A stretch of 64,000 nt of DNA, from contig OZ218955.1 in NCBI GenBank assembly GCA_965112735.1, positions 3,286,001 through 3,350,000 of the forward strand, read 5' to 3'. Shown piece by piece: positions 16,289 through 27,708 of the stretch. Position 1 is the stretch's first letter. Every line of letters begins with the position of its first letter. The notes beneath the pieces were generated by a model. It was not told the DNA's origin, made no database searches, and was given only the letters and a program-made list of their open reading frames with translations. The stretch comes from Phaeosaccion multiseriatum. Lineage: Eukaryota; Ochrophyta, other classes. The position numbers and the translations under genes are program-made.

Positions 16289-19200
16289 ATGTCATATGAG
16301 CATAGACTTGGGGCAAAGCCCTCCTTGAGGAGTCCCGTGCCAAGGCAAGACAATGCTCCTCGGAGGCGGCCGTCTACCATGGACCTGCATCCGGGCAAGA
16401 AGCTGCAGGAGGTTACCCCCCCCACGGGTGGCATGATCAAGAACTACCGCATGTCCTACTGGGTGCTCATGAACCTCGCCTTCTTCGTGTCGTGTGTCAT
16501 CGCCGTCTCGGATCGCTTCACAGCGAACTCTATCTCAGGGGTGAGAAGGCAACGAGGCAGGAACGGGAAAGGCAGAACCGCAGAGAACGGATGGCCCACG
16601 GTTTTCCCTCTTCCCAACGTCCCAATCTCTCTCTCTCTCTCTCCCTCTCTCTGTCTGTTTGTCTGTCTCGTGTGGGCGTGGTGGGCGCCCAGCCACGGAG
16701 GGTGGTGGCTCTCTCCCTTGTTAGTTTACTGATTGTTCCCCGCTCCGCTCCGCATCACTCATTCTCTCTCTCGATCCTCTCTCTCTCTCCCTCCCTCTCT
16801 CTCGTAATCACATGCATGCGCCCCGCCGTGCAGGGTCTGCTGGGCCAGGAGGCGTTTAATGCGCGGAGGGACAACTGCATTGCCGAGAACGGAGGAGAGG
16901 ACTCTGTGGAATGCCAGCCCTACGTGCTGTACTTCCAGATCATCATCAAGACCACGGCGCGCATCCTCGTGGTCTCCTTCTGCTTCTTCTTCTTCACCAT
17001 GTGCAGGTGTGTGCCTCGGACGTGGGTCCCCAAGTATCTTTGACACGCACCCCTCCGCTCCGCCATCCCTCACTTCATTGGGGGGGGATATTTACCTCTA
17101 CCTTCAGCCTCGGACCCCTTTCACACCCGTCCCACCCCCCCCCCCCCCCGCAAATCTCCCCCCCACTAATGGTAACACACGCGACAGAGCCACCAACAAC
17201 TGGCTGCTGGAGATGGTGGACCGCAGCCCCTTCCTGTCCCGCTTCTTTGACCTCAGTGACGCGGCCAGCGCCATCTACATTGGCCACAAGTACCTCGGCT
17301 TCATCTTTATGGGCGTGCTCATTGTGCACTTGTCCAGCGTGTTTGTGCCCCTCGCGGAGCTCGACTTTAACCTCGACAACGCTGATGTAAGAAGAAGGGA
17401 AGATGATGCAGCAGCACGGCAAGAAGGGCAGGAAGAAGAGGAGGAGGAGAGGGCAAGGGGAGGAGGAGACAAGATGCTTTTACGATACGAAACGGTCAAG
17501 CAAGATTAGGCGCACCCCCCCCCCCCTCCCACCCGCCTTGCCGTGCGCCATGGCACTGCTGCTCCCCACCCCCCCCTCCTTCCCACCCAACACACGCACA
17601 CCACTATTGACTTACTGTGCTGACACTGACACTGCTCTCGATGTTGCCTCGCTGCACGTGCCCCAACCACCCACAGCCTGTTTGGTTCATTCTGTCTCCC
17701 ATCGAGCGCCACATCCCCTTCACTGGTATTGAAGGTAAGACGAAACCGTCACCCCCCCCCCACACACATTCGCTCTCTCTCTCTCTCTCTCCGCGTGCGT
17801 GTGTATACATGCGGGAGACTTGGGCGTTGGTGCCTCTGCGCGCAGGCGCCATGTTGTAACGGGAAAAAAAAATGTCCCTGACGTGCCCCTCCCTGCCTTC
17901 CTTCCCTCCTCCCCCACCCCAGGCAAATGGACCATCCGCACCGACGACTTCATCCAACTTGCCTTCGGCACTCTCATCGTTCTCTTCGTGCAGCCCCTCA
18001 CCATCGTGTGGCGCAAGTACCGCAAGCGCTACTTCAACTTCACACAGGTAATGAGACACGCACGCGCACGCACACACACAAACACACTCGCTTGCACACG
18101 CGCCCACACTCACGCGCACACCCACCCGCAACATGTACATTCGCCCGCCCTCCCCGTACACACACAAGCACCAAATAACACCTCTTTCTCACCTTCATTC
18201 CACTGTGCCCCGCCCGCCTCCGTCGCCCCCCCCCCCAACCATTCCCCCTTCTCTTGTAAGGGCCTGCACATCGGAGGAGCTGTGGGAGTGATCTGGCTCT
18301 TCTACCGCGTGCCCGAGCATCTGCGCGTGTTCGCCATCAACACACCCTTCCTCGTGCTGTACGCCTTCGACCGCATCATCCACACCTGGTACTACCGCGG
18401 AAAGGTGAGGGAGGGGAAGGAGGGGGGGGGGGAGGAGACAAGGGGAGGAGAGGGAAGAGGAAACTGGTTGTTGAAGGACCGACGCTGGTTCGCTGTCGCC
18501 TCCACGATGGAGGGGAGGGGAGGAGAGGAGAGGCTGGGTGTTAACTGACCGACGCTGGTTTGGTTTGTTGTTGCCCCCAGCAGGCTGAGGTGCATGCGTG
18601 CCTAGGCTGATTGATAATGACGCTCCTCCCTCCCCTCCCTCCGTCCCTTGCTCGCTCTGCTGTGCTCTGCTGATGCTCTTAAGATCTTCGATCGCGAGAG
18701 CGAGTACTACACGCTGCACCTTGACGAGGACTACGTGGTCAACTTCTTCCCCTTGCTAAGAAAGTCGGAGTCGCACTTCGTCCCCTCCAATGTATGTTCT
18801 GTCAGCAGTCCAAGTCACTCGCCTCAATTTGCCCGAAGCAAGTCAGCGCCAGCTTCTCTTTCATCTTACACCATCCCCCCTCCCCTCTGCGTCCTTCTCC
18901 CCCCCCCCGCCCTTCTGTTGCTAATCGCACTCACTCACTCACTCACTCACTCACTCACTCACTCACTCAATGGACAGATCGGAGACGTGTACTACCTCTC
19001 TCACAGCGACATGAAGAGGGAACCATTCAAGCACCCGTTCACCCACTTCCGCTACCGCCCCACCAAGGGAGAAGACATTAACCGTTTCAGCACAGTCAAC
19101 ATCACTCCCGTCGTCGAAGAGGTACGTACGCGTGCGCTGCGCTACTAAACACGGCTGGTGGAAGTCTCCCTCTCTCTTTTCACTCCTACCTTATCCCCCT

Positions 19201-22200
19201 CCCTCTCCCTCTCTTCGCCTTCTTCGCTCTTTCTCTCTCACTCCTCTCTCTCTCTCTCTCTCGATGATGATGACGATGATGATACCCTGCCGCTGGCTGA
19301 CCTACCTGCCCCTACTCTCCTACTTGCCCACATGCCTGCGTCACGAACCCACCCACTTGCCTGCCCCACTCAGGACTACGACGGTCTCGATGACGATGAC
19401 CAAGAGCACGCTGTGGGCATCACGGAGGGCAGGCGAGGGGGAGAAAAAGGCACAGTGGAGCTCAGAGGGCTTGAAAAGGTCAGTGTGGGTTTTGTTCCTT
19501 GCTTCAGCGCGAGATTTTCTTTCCTCGCTCTGGTCTTTCTTTCTCCTCTCGACTCTATAGCCTCCGTGGGGTGCTCCGCCCCACTGAACCAACAACTCCG
19601 CTTTGCTCTCTTCACTCACGTCTCCGCACTTCTCCCTCCGTCCGGCCTCCCTCTCCCCAATACGTGGTCACCCGCACCCCTCCCTGTCTCTTGCCCCTCT
19701 CCACTGGATCGTCACATTTGCCCCTCAATCGCTCTTGCCTATCTCCACTCCTTCAGATCAAGAAGATCAAGTCTTGGACCCAGGGGCACAAAGACAAGAA
19801 AAGGGAGATGCTCGGGACAGTGGCACAGGTGTGTGTGTGTGCGCGTGTGTGTGCGTGTGCTGCTCTGTGCCTCTCCTCCTCCCCCCCACCCCGCCTCCTG
19901 TTCCTCCCCCATCTCCCCCCCCTTATGCCGCTGGACTTACTCGGCCCACTCACTCACCCACCCACCCACTCACTCACTCAATTCATCACTCACTTATCCA
20001 CCTACTCACTCACTCAATCCATCACTCACTTACCCACCCACTCACTCGCCCACTCGACCCACGCGACCACAGATCCACAGGGAGGGAAAGGACAAGCACA
20101 TGGGCTGCTGGGGGGCAAAGAGGTCCTTCACAGAGACCTTGAGAGACGACAACACGCCAGGTGGGTCGGTCAGAGAGGTTTAAGCGGCTCCTGAGCTCGC
20201 GCTCTCACCCTGCCTACTACGTACGGATAGCGAGCGGCGTTGGCCTTCCCTGTAAGGCCACCCATCCCTTGATCTTGTTCGTCTCTCACCCTGCTTTCGT
20301 CTACCTACTACCTACTACCTACCCTCTGTATCACCAACTGCTGCAGGCTGGGTGAGCGTGCTGGGCCCCTACCGCCGCGTGTACCGTCGCCTCATGCGTC
20401 CCAATCAGCCGTGCCCCTACATTGTCATCGGCTCGGGCTCGGGCTGCTCCCTTCTGTTGGACTTTGTCTACTGGGTAAGAGAGCTGCCTAACAGACCACC
20501 TCTTTCACCCTTCTCCTCCCTTCCCCTCCATCTCTCTCTCTCTCACTCCCTCTCCCTCTTCTGGCTCTCTCACACACACTCCCACCTTCCACTCCTCTCA
20601 TCACTTTAAACCCCTTTCCCTGACCGTGTGTGTGCGTGTGTGTGTGCGTGCGTGCGTGCGTGCGTGTGATGAACCAAACAAACAGGTGCGCGAGAAGCAC
20701 GAGAGCACCGACGAGAACGACCGCCTCCGCTACCCCGTGCACATTGTGTTCACCACTTCAAGCAGAGCCCTGCTCCTCTTCGTGAGTGACGTTCTGTTCA
20801 AGGTGGCGAGTCAGGTGCCGCTTCTCACCTGCGCACTTCACCTCACATCCAAGGACTTCGAGAACACCGGTGAGTGAGTTGGTGATACAGAGGGAGAAAG
20901 AGACGAAAGGGAGGGGCGCGCTGTGCATCGCTGGAAGAGTGGGGCAAGTGACGGCAAGGCCTCATTCTTCTCTCTCTCTCCCCCGCCCCTCTCCCTCTGC
21001 CTCTCTCTCTCGCACACACATACACCGTACCCCCCCCCCCCCCTGTAACAACACACAATAGGCACGGCCGTCCTCGAAACCGACAAGGCGCTGGGCACCT
21101 CCATCGACCCCAACCGCGTCCTGTACGGCTCCAAGGGAAACGTCATGGGGTACATGGTGTCAAACAGGCACCTCAACCCCGCTGCCGTGGAGGAGGAGAA
21201 AAGGGTGAGTGAGAGAGTGAGAGGGTATGTGTGAGGGAGGGAGGGAGAGTAAGCGGGTGTGTGGGTGGGTGGGTGAGGTAGGTACGCGTGCACTTGCTTC
21301 CTTCCCTCCCCCCTTCCCTTCACATCCGCCCTCGACCTTTGGCTTCTCTCTCCTCCACTCCTACTTAACCTTCCTACCCTCTCCCTCCCTCCCCTCCCCT
21401 CCCCTCCCCCCAGGACGTCGAAGCGGCTGACGAAGACTTCGAAGACGATTCTTCGAAGGACTTGCCTGCCAAGGGCCTTCGCTGGGCCGGCATTACCCGC
21501 GCGAGATCGAAGCATGGGCTGGGCGCAAGCGCCAGTCAGGTGTTCATTTACGCTCCAGAGAAGCTCGACATCCCTGCCCAGGCGGGGCTGACCACCATCA
21601 ACACATCCAACGCTCAGGTCAGTGGGCGTCGCGTAGAACGTGGTGTACTGCTGTATCACCAACTTGCTTGCTTGCGTGCTGCTTGATGACTCGCCTGGCC
21701 TTTTTCTCCTTCCAGCCACCACGCGCCTTGTATCCACTACCTCTCTCTCTCTCCACCCCACTCTCCCCCTCTCTCTCTGTCCGGCTGTCTGTCTGGCTGG
21801 CTCTGTATATGCATATATCTTCATCTGTCTTCTCACGAGTCAATTCTTCGCCACTATGCTCACGCACGCACATACACACACACGCACACACACACAGGAG
21901 ACGGCCGCCTACCAGAGCACTCTGGAGGTGGGCAGGTTCGAGCTCAACGACGTGCTCATGGAAAGCGATCCCTCCACGGAGATCTGTAAGTCATCCATGC
22001 GAAGTAGCTACCACAGATACCCACACACGTACACACGCATGCACCCACGCACGCGTACGAGAGGGCCCGTTCTGTCGCTCTGGAGCATCCCCACTGGTTC
22101 GGAGATTACGTTATGTGGAGGGGGTTCGGTACGACATGAAGGCTCAAATAGACTCTCTCCCTCCTTCCCCTTTTTTCTCGCTCACGTCCCTGACTCCCTC

Positions 22201-22407
22201 TCCTTCCCTCCTCCCCTCCCTCCCTCCCTCCCTCGCTCCTCCCCTCCCGCCCGCCGCTCCTCCCCCTATGCTTGCCTCTCCGTCTGCCCTGCCGTGCGCA
22301 CCCCTCCCTCGACAGACTTCTGCGGCAGCATCGCTCTGTACGGAATCTTCAAGAACAAGTGCAACAAGGCCAACCGCGCCTTCTACAGCGACACCCCGTA
22401 CCTATGA
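16289..22407 (+). CDS. Ferric reductase/NADPH-oxidase-type transmembrane flavocytochrome, 17 exons, about 768 aa
   Basis: Exons: 16289-16540, 16834-17006, 17188-17386, 17677-17734, 17923-18047, 18261-18404, 18684-18791, 18978-19121, 19374-19478, 19757-19828, 20073-20160, 20347-20474, 20686-20869, 21062-21204, 21414-21617, 21898-21985, 22316-22407; total 2307 bp, all in phase. About six membrane segments lie in residues 60-315. GHKYLGFIFMGVLIVH (about 174-189) has two His with 13 residues between them, as in haem-binding helix III of the NOX/FRE family. HPFT (about 372-375) matches the FAD-binding motif, GSGSGCS (about 518-524) the NADPH-binding Gly motif, and YFCGS (about 739) the conserved C-terminal CG motif. 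Family members move electrons from NADPH through FAD and haem across a membrane. Odd points: a charged insert between the FAD and NADPH motifs, and no clear second His pair with canonical spacing. The start could be 16379 (MDLHPGKK), which has a stronger context. Confidence 0.7.
18921..18969 (+). repeat. ACTC/CACT microsatellite in a flavocytochrome intron
   Basis: Tandem CACT units close to the acceptor of exon 8. Similar CACT-rich tracts occur at about 19950-20055 in a later intron of the same gene and at about 8659-8745 in an intron of the nucleotidyltransferase-fold gene. Confidence 0.8.
20329..20346 (+). repeat. Interspersed TATCACCAAC motif forming a 3' splice site
   Basis: This copy reads TATCACCAACTGCTGCAG, and its last AG is the acceptor of flavocytochrome exon 12 (exon starts at 20347). 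The other exact 10-mer copies found by eye start at 58, 4235, 6769, 12265, 21654, 50839, 52640, 53456 and 55226 on this strand, and at 2614, 20878, 61719, 61737 and 61890 as the reverse complement. Confidence 0.85.
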
Positions 22408-23763
22408 CCAGCCACAGTACCACCACCACCACCACCACCACCACCTCATAAACATCATCATCATCGTCATCATCATCACTACCATCATCATCATCATCAT
22501 CATCATCATCATGGTATCGTCACAAGGCCGGGCTAGAGGCCCAGCCATACAGCCGCAACTTCCAATGTGGCTCGAAAACGCCCTCCTTGCTCAACGCCCT
22601 ACAATGGTATACCTTCGCCTTCATCGGCGCGTCCAGGGAGGTACTTGTAGATATTGTTGGCGGGATGGGGACTAGAGAAGAGGGAGGGAGGGTGGGTAGG
22701 GGACGTATCTGTTCAAAGTGCATTGTGGGGGGGGGGGATCTCTTCGTTTCTTGACTTTGGCCTTCACGGCCGAGGGGTGGGGAGGGAGAGGTATATATAT
22801 AAAGAAAGAGATGGAAAGAGCCTGGTGATTGATTGATTCATCGGCCGGGATGACGGAAAGAGCCTGGTGATTGATTGATTCATCGGCCGGGATGGAATAG
22901 AAGGCGTGTGGGTTGAAGGTTGACTTCAGCAGCACTGTGTCAGGCCCCTTGTCGGGCCATTCTATGTGTTCGGGCAGTTAAGTGTTTGGAGGAGTGTAGT
23001 TTGTAGTTTCGGAGTACCGCAAGAGTAGGAAACGGGGGGGAGGGCGGAAGGTGAAAAAAAGTACACCTTATTTCAATGTAACACCTCCCTTCTCTTCGCG
23101 CGGTACTGTACTGGTCGCTCTTGTCGTTCTTGTCCTCTGCGCGGACTCATCCCCGGATCAGTTACCCTCATTTGCTCCTTTCATGCTGCGAAAAAATCCA
23201 TCGGCTGTGTACGAAGACCTCCGTGGGGAGGGGAGGCAGGCAAAGAAGGGCGACGAGCTTCAGCTAGCGTTGGTTGAGCTGCAACCTGTAGGCGAAGCAC
23301 CAGGCTGAACTTAACTGCCCCACACGGCTCCCATTCTTGTTGGGCTTCCACCGAGAGAAGCCCCTCAGCCCTTCATTGTCGCGCGAGTCTCACGTTGCTC
23401 GGTCCCGTCAAACTCGCTCAAGTAACTCTTGTTGCTTAGTACCTCCTCGAACTCCTCGAGGTGCCCCTGACAGCTCTCCCTCTCCTCACAAGGACGCGCT
23501 TGCTGCAACGGGGTTCGGCAGTGCTGCGTGCCTCGATCAGCTCAGCTCTGGACCCGCCCGAAGCGCTCACTTCTCCTCCATCTTGCTCAGCGTCGCTCGT
23601 TCCCCACCCGTGCAGGAGGAGGGACGGAGGATAGGGGGATTAGCCATTCTTTTTGAGGGGGGCTGAGCCTGGCGCGGGAAGCAAGAGGCAGCCGAGAGAC
23701 AACGACATACATCAACATTTTCGTTACTTCACGTTGATAACTGCTCCACGGGAGTGCACTGCG
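22408..23763. other. Intergenic region between flavocytochrome and inverted repeat
   Basis: Immediately downstream of the flavocytochrome stop are CAC and ATC microsatellites (about 22418-22512), probably in its 3' UTR. A 42-bp tandem duplication sits at about 22815-22896. The remaining sequence has only short open frames without recognisable protein families, and I call no gene there. Confidence 0.5.
22815..22896 (+). repeat. 42-bp direct tandem duplication
   Basis: Two near-perfect tandem copies of a 42-bp unit that begins AAAGAGCCTGGTGATTGATT and continues through CATCGGCCGGGATG. The second copy starts at 22857. Confidence 0.85.
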
Positions 23764-26271
23764 GGCACTGCAGTAGTCTTCGCTCGAGTGAAGCTTCTTC
23801 TCACGCCCCCCCCGAGCTGCTTGACAGCAGGCCGTAGGGTGCCATCCTCTCTCCCTCGCCCCTACCCGCGTCGAGCGCGTGACCCTCCGCCTCCTCCGCT
23901 CAGTCTGCCTCATGGCCAGTGACGGACAGCGACGAACACCGTCAGGGGACGTGTGAGAAGAAAGGGGCTTGGTACACACTCCTCCATTAGGGCGAGGGAG
24001 TGGTGCTCTGACAGACTTGTCGCGTGCAACATGTGAAGAGAGAGAGAAAGTTTCGGCCACACCATAACCTCAATGTTGAAGGCTTGTTGTTGGTGGGCTA
24101 CATTAACACCAAACCTGACCCTTCGATTGCCCTTCTGCCTCTCTCTCATTCTCTTTTTCGCTCTGCACGTGGGTGCGTGTGGGGCAGGGGGAGCGTAAAT
24201 GCAAATTTCCCCGAGGGGGGTTCAGACGCTCTTCCACCCCTTAGCGCCGCCTTTCCCTTCCCTCCCTCCCAGCGAGCGCCCTCTCTCACGACCGGCTTGC
24301 TGACCTCATATCGCTCGAGCCTATCACGCCTCGCCCCCGCCCTCTTCTTCCTCTGCTATACCTCCTCAGAGAGTGGGTCATTCCAATGATGAAGAAAAGC
24401 AGCCATGTCGGCACGCCCTCAGGCAAATGGCAGCGCCAGTGCCAGCGACTGCGCAAGCGGGCGGAAGACAAGAGCAGGCACAATCAGGACGCCGCAGCGG
24501 GGCCTCGGGAGCCCGTTCACAATACCCGCGCCCAGACTCGGAGGCAGACCCAGGAAGCGGCGGCGCTGTTCACCAACCTTCCCCGCGGTCTCATGGCTCA
24601 CGCATCCTCCTTCCTCCCCGCGGATGGGGTGCTGGCTCTGTCTGCCTCCTGCTGGGAGTCCCGCGAAGTGGTGGACTCGGTGGTGGAGTGCTGGACGACG
24701 GCCATGGCGGACCTCGACCCCTTCGCCACGCTCGGACCGGCAAAGGTCAGTCGTCTACTCCCGCCTTTGTACTGCATCATCGATGAATGAACTCTCTGCG
24801 GGTCGTTCCATTCACAATCCGTCCCCTACGCGCCTCTCCCCCTTTCCTAGGTGCTCGAGGCGATGGACAGCTCTCGCTGGGGAGGCTTCCTGGCCCTAGC
24901 TGCGGCTCTGGGTGACTCATCCTGCAGCGCTTCGGTGGGAGGCAAACGAGCAAGGCGCTGCCAGAAGAAGGCAGTGTACTTCAGCACCAGTCATTGCGAC
25001 AGAAGGATTTGCCACACGCATTACAGAGAGCTACCCCAAGCCTGTCTCGATGCGCGTGGGAGGTCTGATGGCGAGGAGACCAGAGAAGCGGGGGAAAGAC
25101 AGGAGCACACCACCAGGCGGGAAGCACCGAGGCGGCCACGGCCAACGGGAAACCACCCACTGCTGCCCAACCTCAGCAGGAAGGCAAGGGTGGTATGGGC
25201 GAGACAGTTGAGGAGGAGGAAGAGTTCGCCGTCTTGATGAACGCGTTCATGTACGACAAGGAGCCGACAGTGGAGGTCTCCACGGAGAAGGAGCTCCGGC
25301 GCTTCGCATCTGAGCACCTCTTCCGCGAGCAGCAAGGCGTCTGCATGAAGCTCACGGCGTACATCGAGCTGACCGGTGACGAGCCTCTGATGCTTGGCGG
25401 TGGTGTCCGCGTGAGAGGACCGAGTCTCGCCGAGAGGGAAGAGGAGGAACGACGAACTGGCAGTGGCAATGGGCCCAGCAGCAGCAGCAGCGGCCGCGGC
25501 GTCTTCGGGCCACGCGCAATGCTTCGGTGCCCTCGTGTCGGCATTTTTAGTCCCTCGAGCCCCGTCTTCGCAACGGGGTGCTTCCTTGAGGACATCAGAG
25601 TCGTCACAGGCACGAGCCCGTACGGAGGATGCGAGTGCGAGTGTTGCGCGGAGGAGGAAAGTGAACCCACTTTTTTCCCTGCCGTTGAGACCTCTGGACT
25701 GGGCTGTATACTGCGCGGTTGCGATGTGGAGGCGAGGCAGGCAAGTTTTCCCCAAAGTCAACCACTTGCCCCCAGCCACTGCCCCCCCCCTTCTCTCTCT
25801 ACATGCTGACTGCCGTTAGCACACGGCAGCGCCGCCGCTGCAAGAAGAATCGCAAGCTCTCTTCAGCTCGCTCTACGGCCCTTCTTGCCTTCTCCTCTAT
25901 TCGCAGCTGCCTCTCACCTCCTCCTCATTCGTCACCCCCATACCCCAACACTCACAGGGCACGGCCATCATGGTAAATGAAGCCGATATCGCCGTAGAGC
26001 AGTGCTCCATTTCCTCCGAGCTGCTGGGGATGGTCCTGAAGAACGAGTCGAAGGAGGTACACCCCTCAGCGAGCTACAAAGCCACTCTGCGAGGCTGTAC
26101 CATCACGGACACCATGTGGGGAGCCTTTCTGGGCGAAGACATTAGCGACGAGAGCAAGAGGGCTGTGTTGGCTGCCAATACATTTGTCGGCAACTCTATG
26201 CACGAGACAGATATCACGACCATGTATGAGTACAAAGGCTTCAGGGCGAATCCGTGGAGGAGGGGATGGAC
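23764..26271. repeat. Left arm of a large inverted repeat
   Basis: This stretch is the reverse complement, at high identity by eye, of about 27709-30256. It includes about 620 bp upstream of the F-box gene, the whole promoter-proximal region, both introns and almost all of the coding sequence. The outer boundary is near GGCACTGCAGTAG (23764). The inner boundary is near AGGGGATGGA (26261-26270), just inside the last exon. Confidence 0.9.
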
Positions 26272-26329
26272 ATACAAGGTGGACCCCTCCTCCCCAGCCT
26301 CGGGCGAGAAGCAGGGGGGAGCGCCTTAG
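24386..26329 (+). pseudogene. F-box/beta-helix protein gene, left copy, frameshifted
   Basis: Exons by homology with the right copy: 24386-24745, 24851-25740, 25958-26329. The first exon encodes an F-box-like segment (FTNLPRGLMAHASSFLPADG, then LALSASCWESREVV). The later part has short repeating strands typical of a right-handed beta-helix: GCILRGCDVEA, DIAVEQCSISSELLGMVL, ATLRGCTITDTMWGAFLG, AVLAANTFVGN. Relative to the right copy, exon 2 carries 5 extra bases (ACCAC at about 25109-25113). This shifts the frame and leads to a stop at about 25235-25237. A downstream ATG at 25195 reopens the correct frame. The gene is therefore either a recent pseudogene, two fragments, or rescued by an unseen splice. 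The intron after exon 2 uses a GC donor (CAG|GCAAGT). The C terminus after WRRGW differs from the right copy because the repeat ends there. Confidence 0.65.
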
Positions 26330-27708
26330 GGGGCTTATCTGCGGCTTGTGTGTCACACAGCGCTCGACAGAGTGACCCTCCGTAGCTTGTTGGGATCAGA
26401 GCGAGAGCAAGGGGGAGGTTTGAGGAACTGTCCAATAAGCCCAGAGGCAGCCGAGCGCGGATGAGTCCGAGCTGAGTCCCGGTCAGAGCTCTTGGGGAGG
26501 AAGAGCAGAGGCGATGGAGCTGCTTCGTACTACAGTAGGAGCTCGAGATAGGGGGGGGGGGGGGCTTGGTGATTGTCGCGTCCAAAGCTGTGCCCCTCTC
26601 CGCACTGTAAGAGTAAGTACACGTGAATCCCACCATGACTGCTGATGGGGTGAGAGCCGTCAGGGCCAGATCGAGGAGGAGGAGGAGGAAGCGAAAGGCT
26701 CCCTTGGAGTCCCTTGGATAGGCTCAGTGCCCAGTGGGTTCGCTGCTCTCCTTTCCCCTCATTGAAGCCGACTTGAGAATGGCTGCATTGAATCATAGTA
26801 GGGGAAGCTAATTAAAGAAAAGAGGGCAATGCACACCGAGCTAGGATGGACCCTCGAGGCGGTGGTGAGCTCGCTAGAGTGCCCAGCAGTTGAGGAGTTG
26901 TGATTCGCTGAGATGGCCACTCTTCATCCACCATCAGCGAGCGGCACGCAGACGGCGGAGATGATAGAAGCATCCCTCCACTCCCCTGCTCTGCTGTCGA
27001 GTGCAGCCTCCCCTGCCGTATCGTCCCTTCGCCCTCGACCCCGTGCCGCGTGAGCGCCCCACTGTCACGGAGCTGCTGGTCGCTTCACAGCTGCCTGGCC
27101 TCCCCTCCCCACTTGCTCTCGTACACTACCTAACCCGCCCACTACTCCACCTACCCACCTCCTACCAACCTACCTACCCATCTGCCGACCTTCCTACCTA
27201 ACCACCCACCCACCCACCCACCCACCCACTAACCAACCAACCAATCTACTACCACCTCATCTAAGACATTCACGACGTCCGAGGAGTCCCCTACATCTGT
27301 CTTGACACCCGGCCGTGGGTCTTCATCGTCGTCCGCTTCGACCCCTCGTCGGCAGTTGGCGTCCTCTGCCAGAGGTTGCCTCCCCACCCGCAGCTTCTGC
27401 TTCTCTGCAGCTGCCACCGCAGCAAGACGCGAAAGGCACAGAGGAGCCCTTCCCCTCGTCAAATGCCTCGCCCTTGCCCTTCTATGTCAATCGCCGGTTG
27501 CGCTGTGCCCTCCTCCCACAAAGGAACGAAGCTACTAAGGCGTCGGTCTCGCTCTCCAGTGGTGCAGAGAGTGCACCCTTGCCGGTGGGCGACAGCCTGC
27601 CTCTGCCTCCCATGGCGCCCCCTCTGAGCTTCCTCGGGCTGATCGCTGCTTTGTCCAACTACGAGAAGGAGGAGGTTCCCTCGCTCGAAGGACAGGAAGA
27701 AAGAACTG
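26272..27708. other. Spacer between the inverted repeat arms
   Basis: About 1.44 kb of unique DNA. It supplies the last codons of both F-box copies (to the stop at 26329 on the plus strand and from 27708 down to 27659 on the minus strand). It also contains a poly-G run (about 26551-26563) and an ACCC/ACCA-rich tract (about 27160-27245). A few open frames are present but none has recognisable similarity or a convincing splice structure, so no independent gene is called. Confidence 0.5.

Noticed and set aside
25021-25779. Minus-strand frame opposite the left F-box copy, and the matching plus-strand frame opposite the right copy
   Set aside because: Both are antisense shadows of the same duplicated gene; they show no conserved family features.
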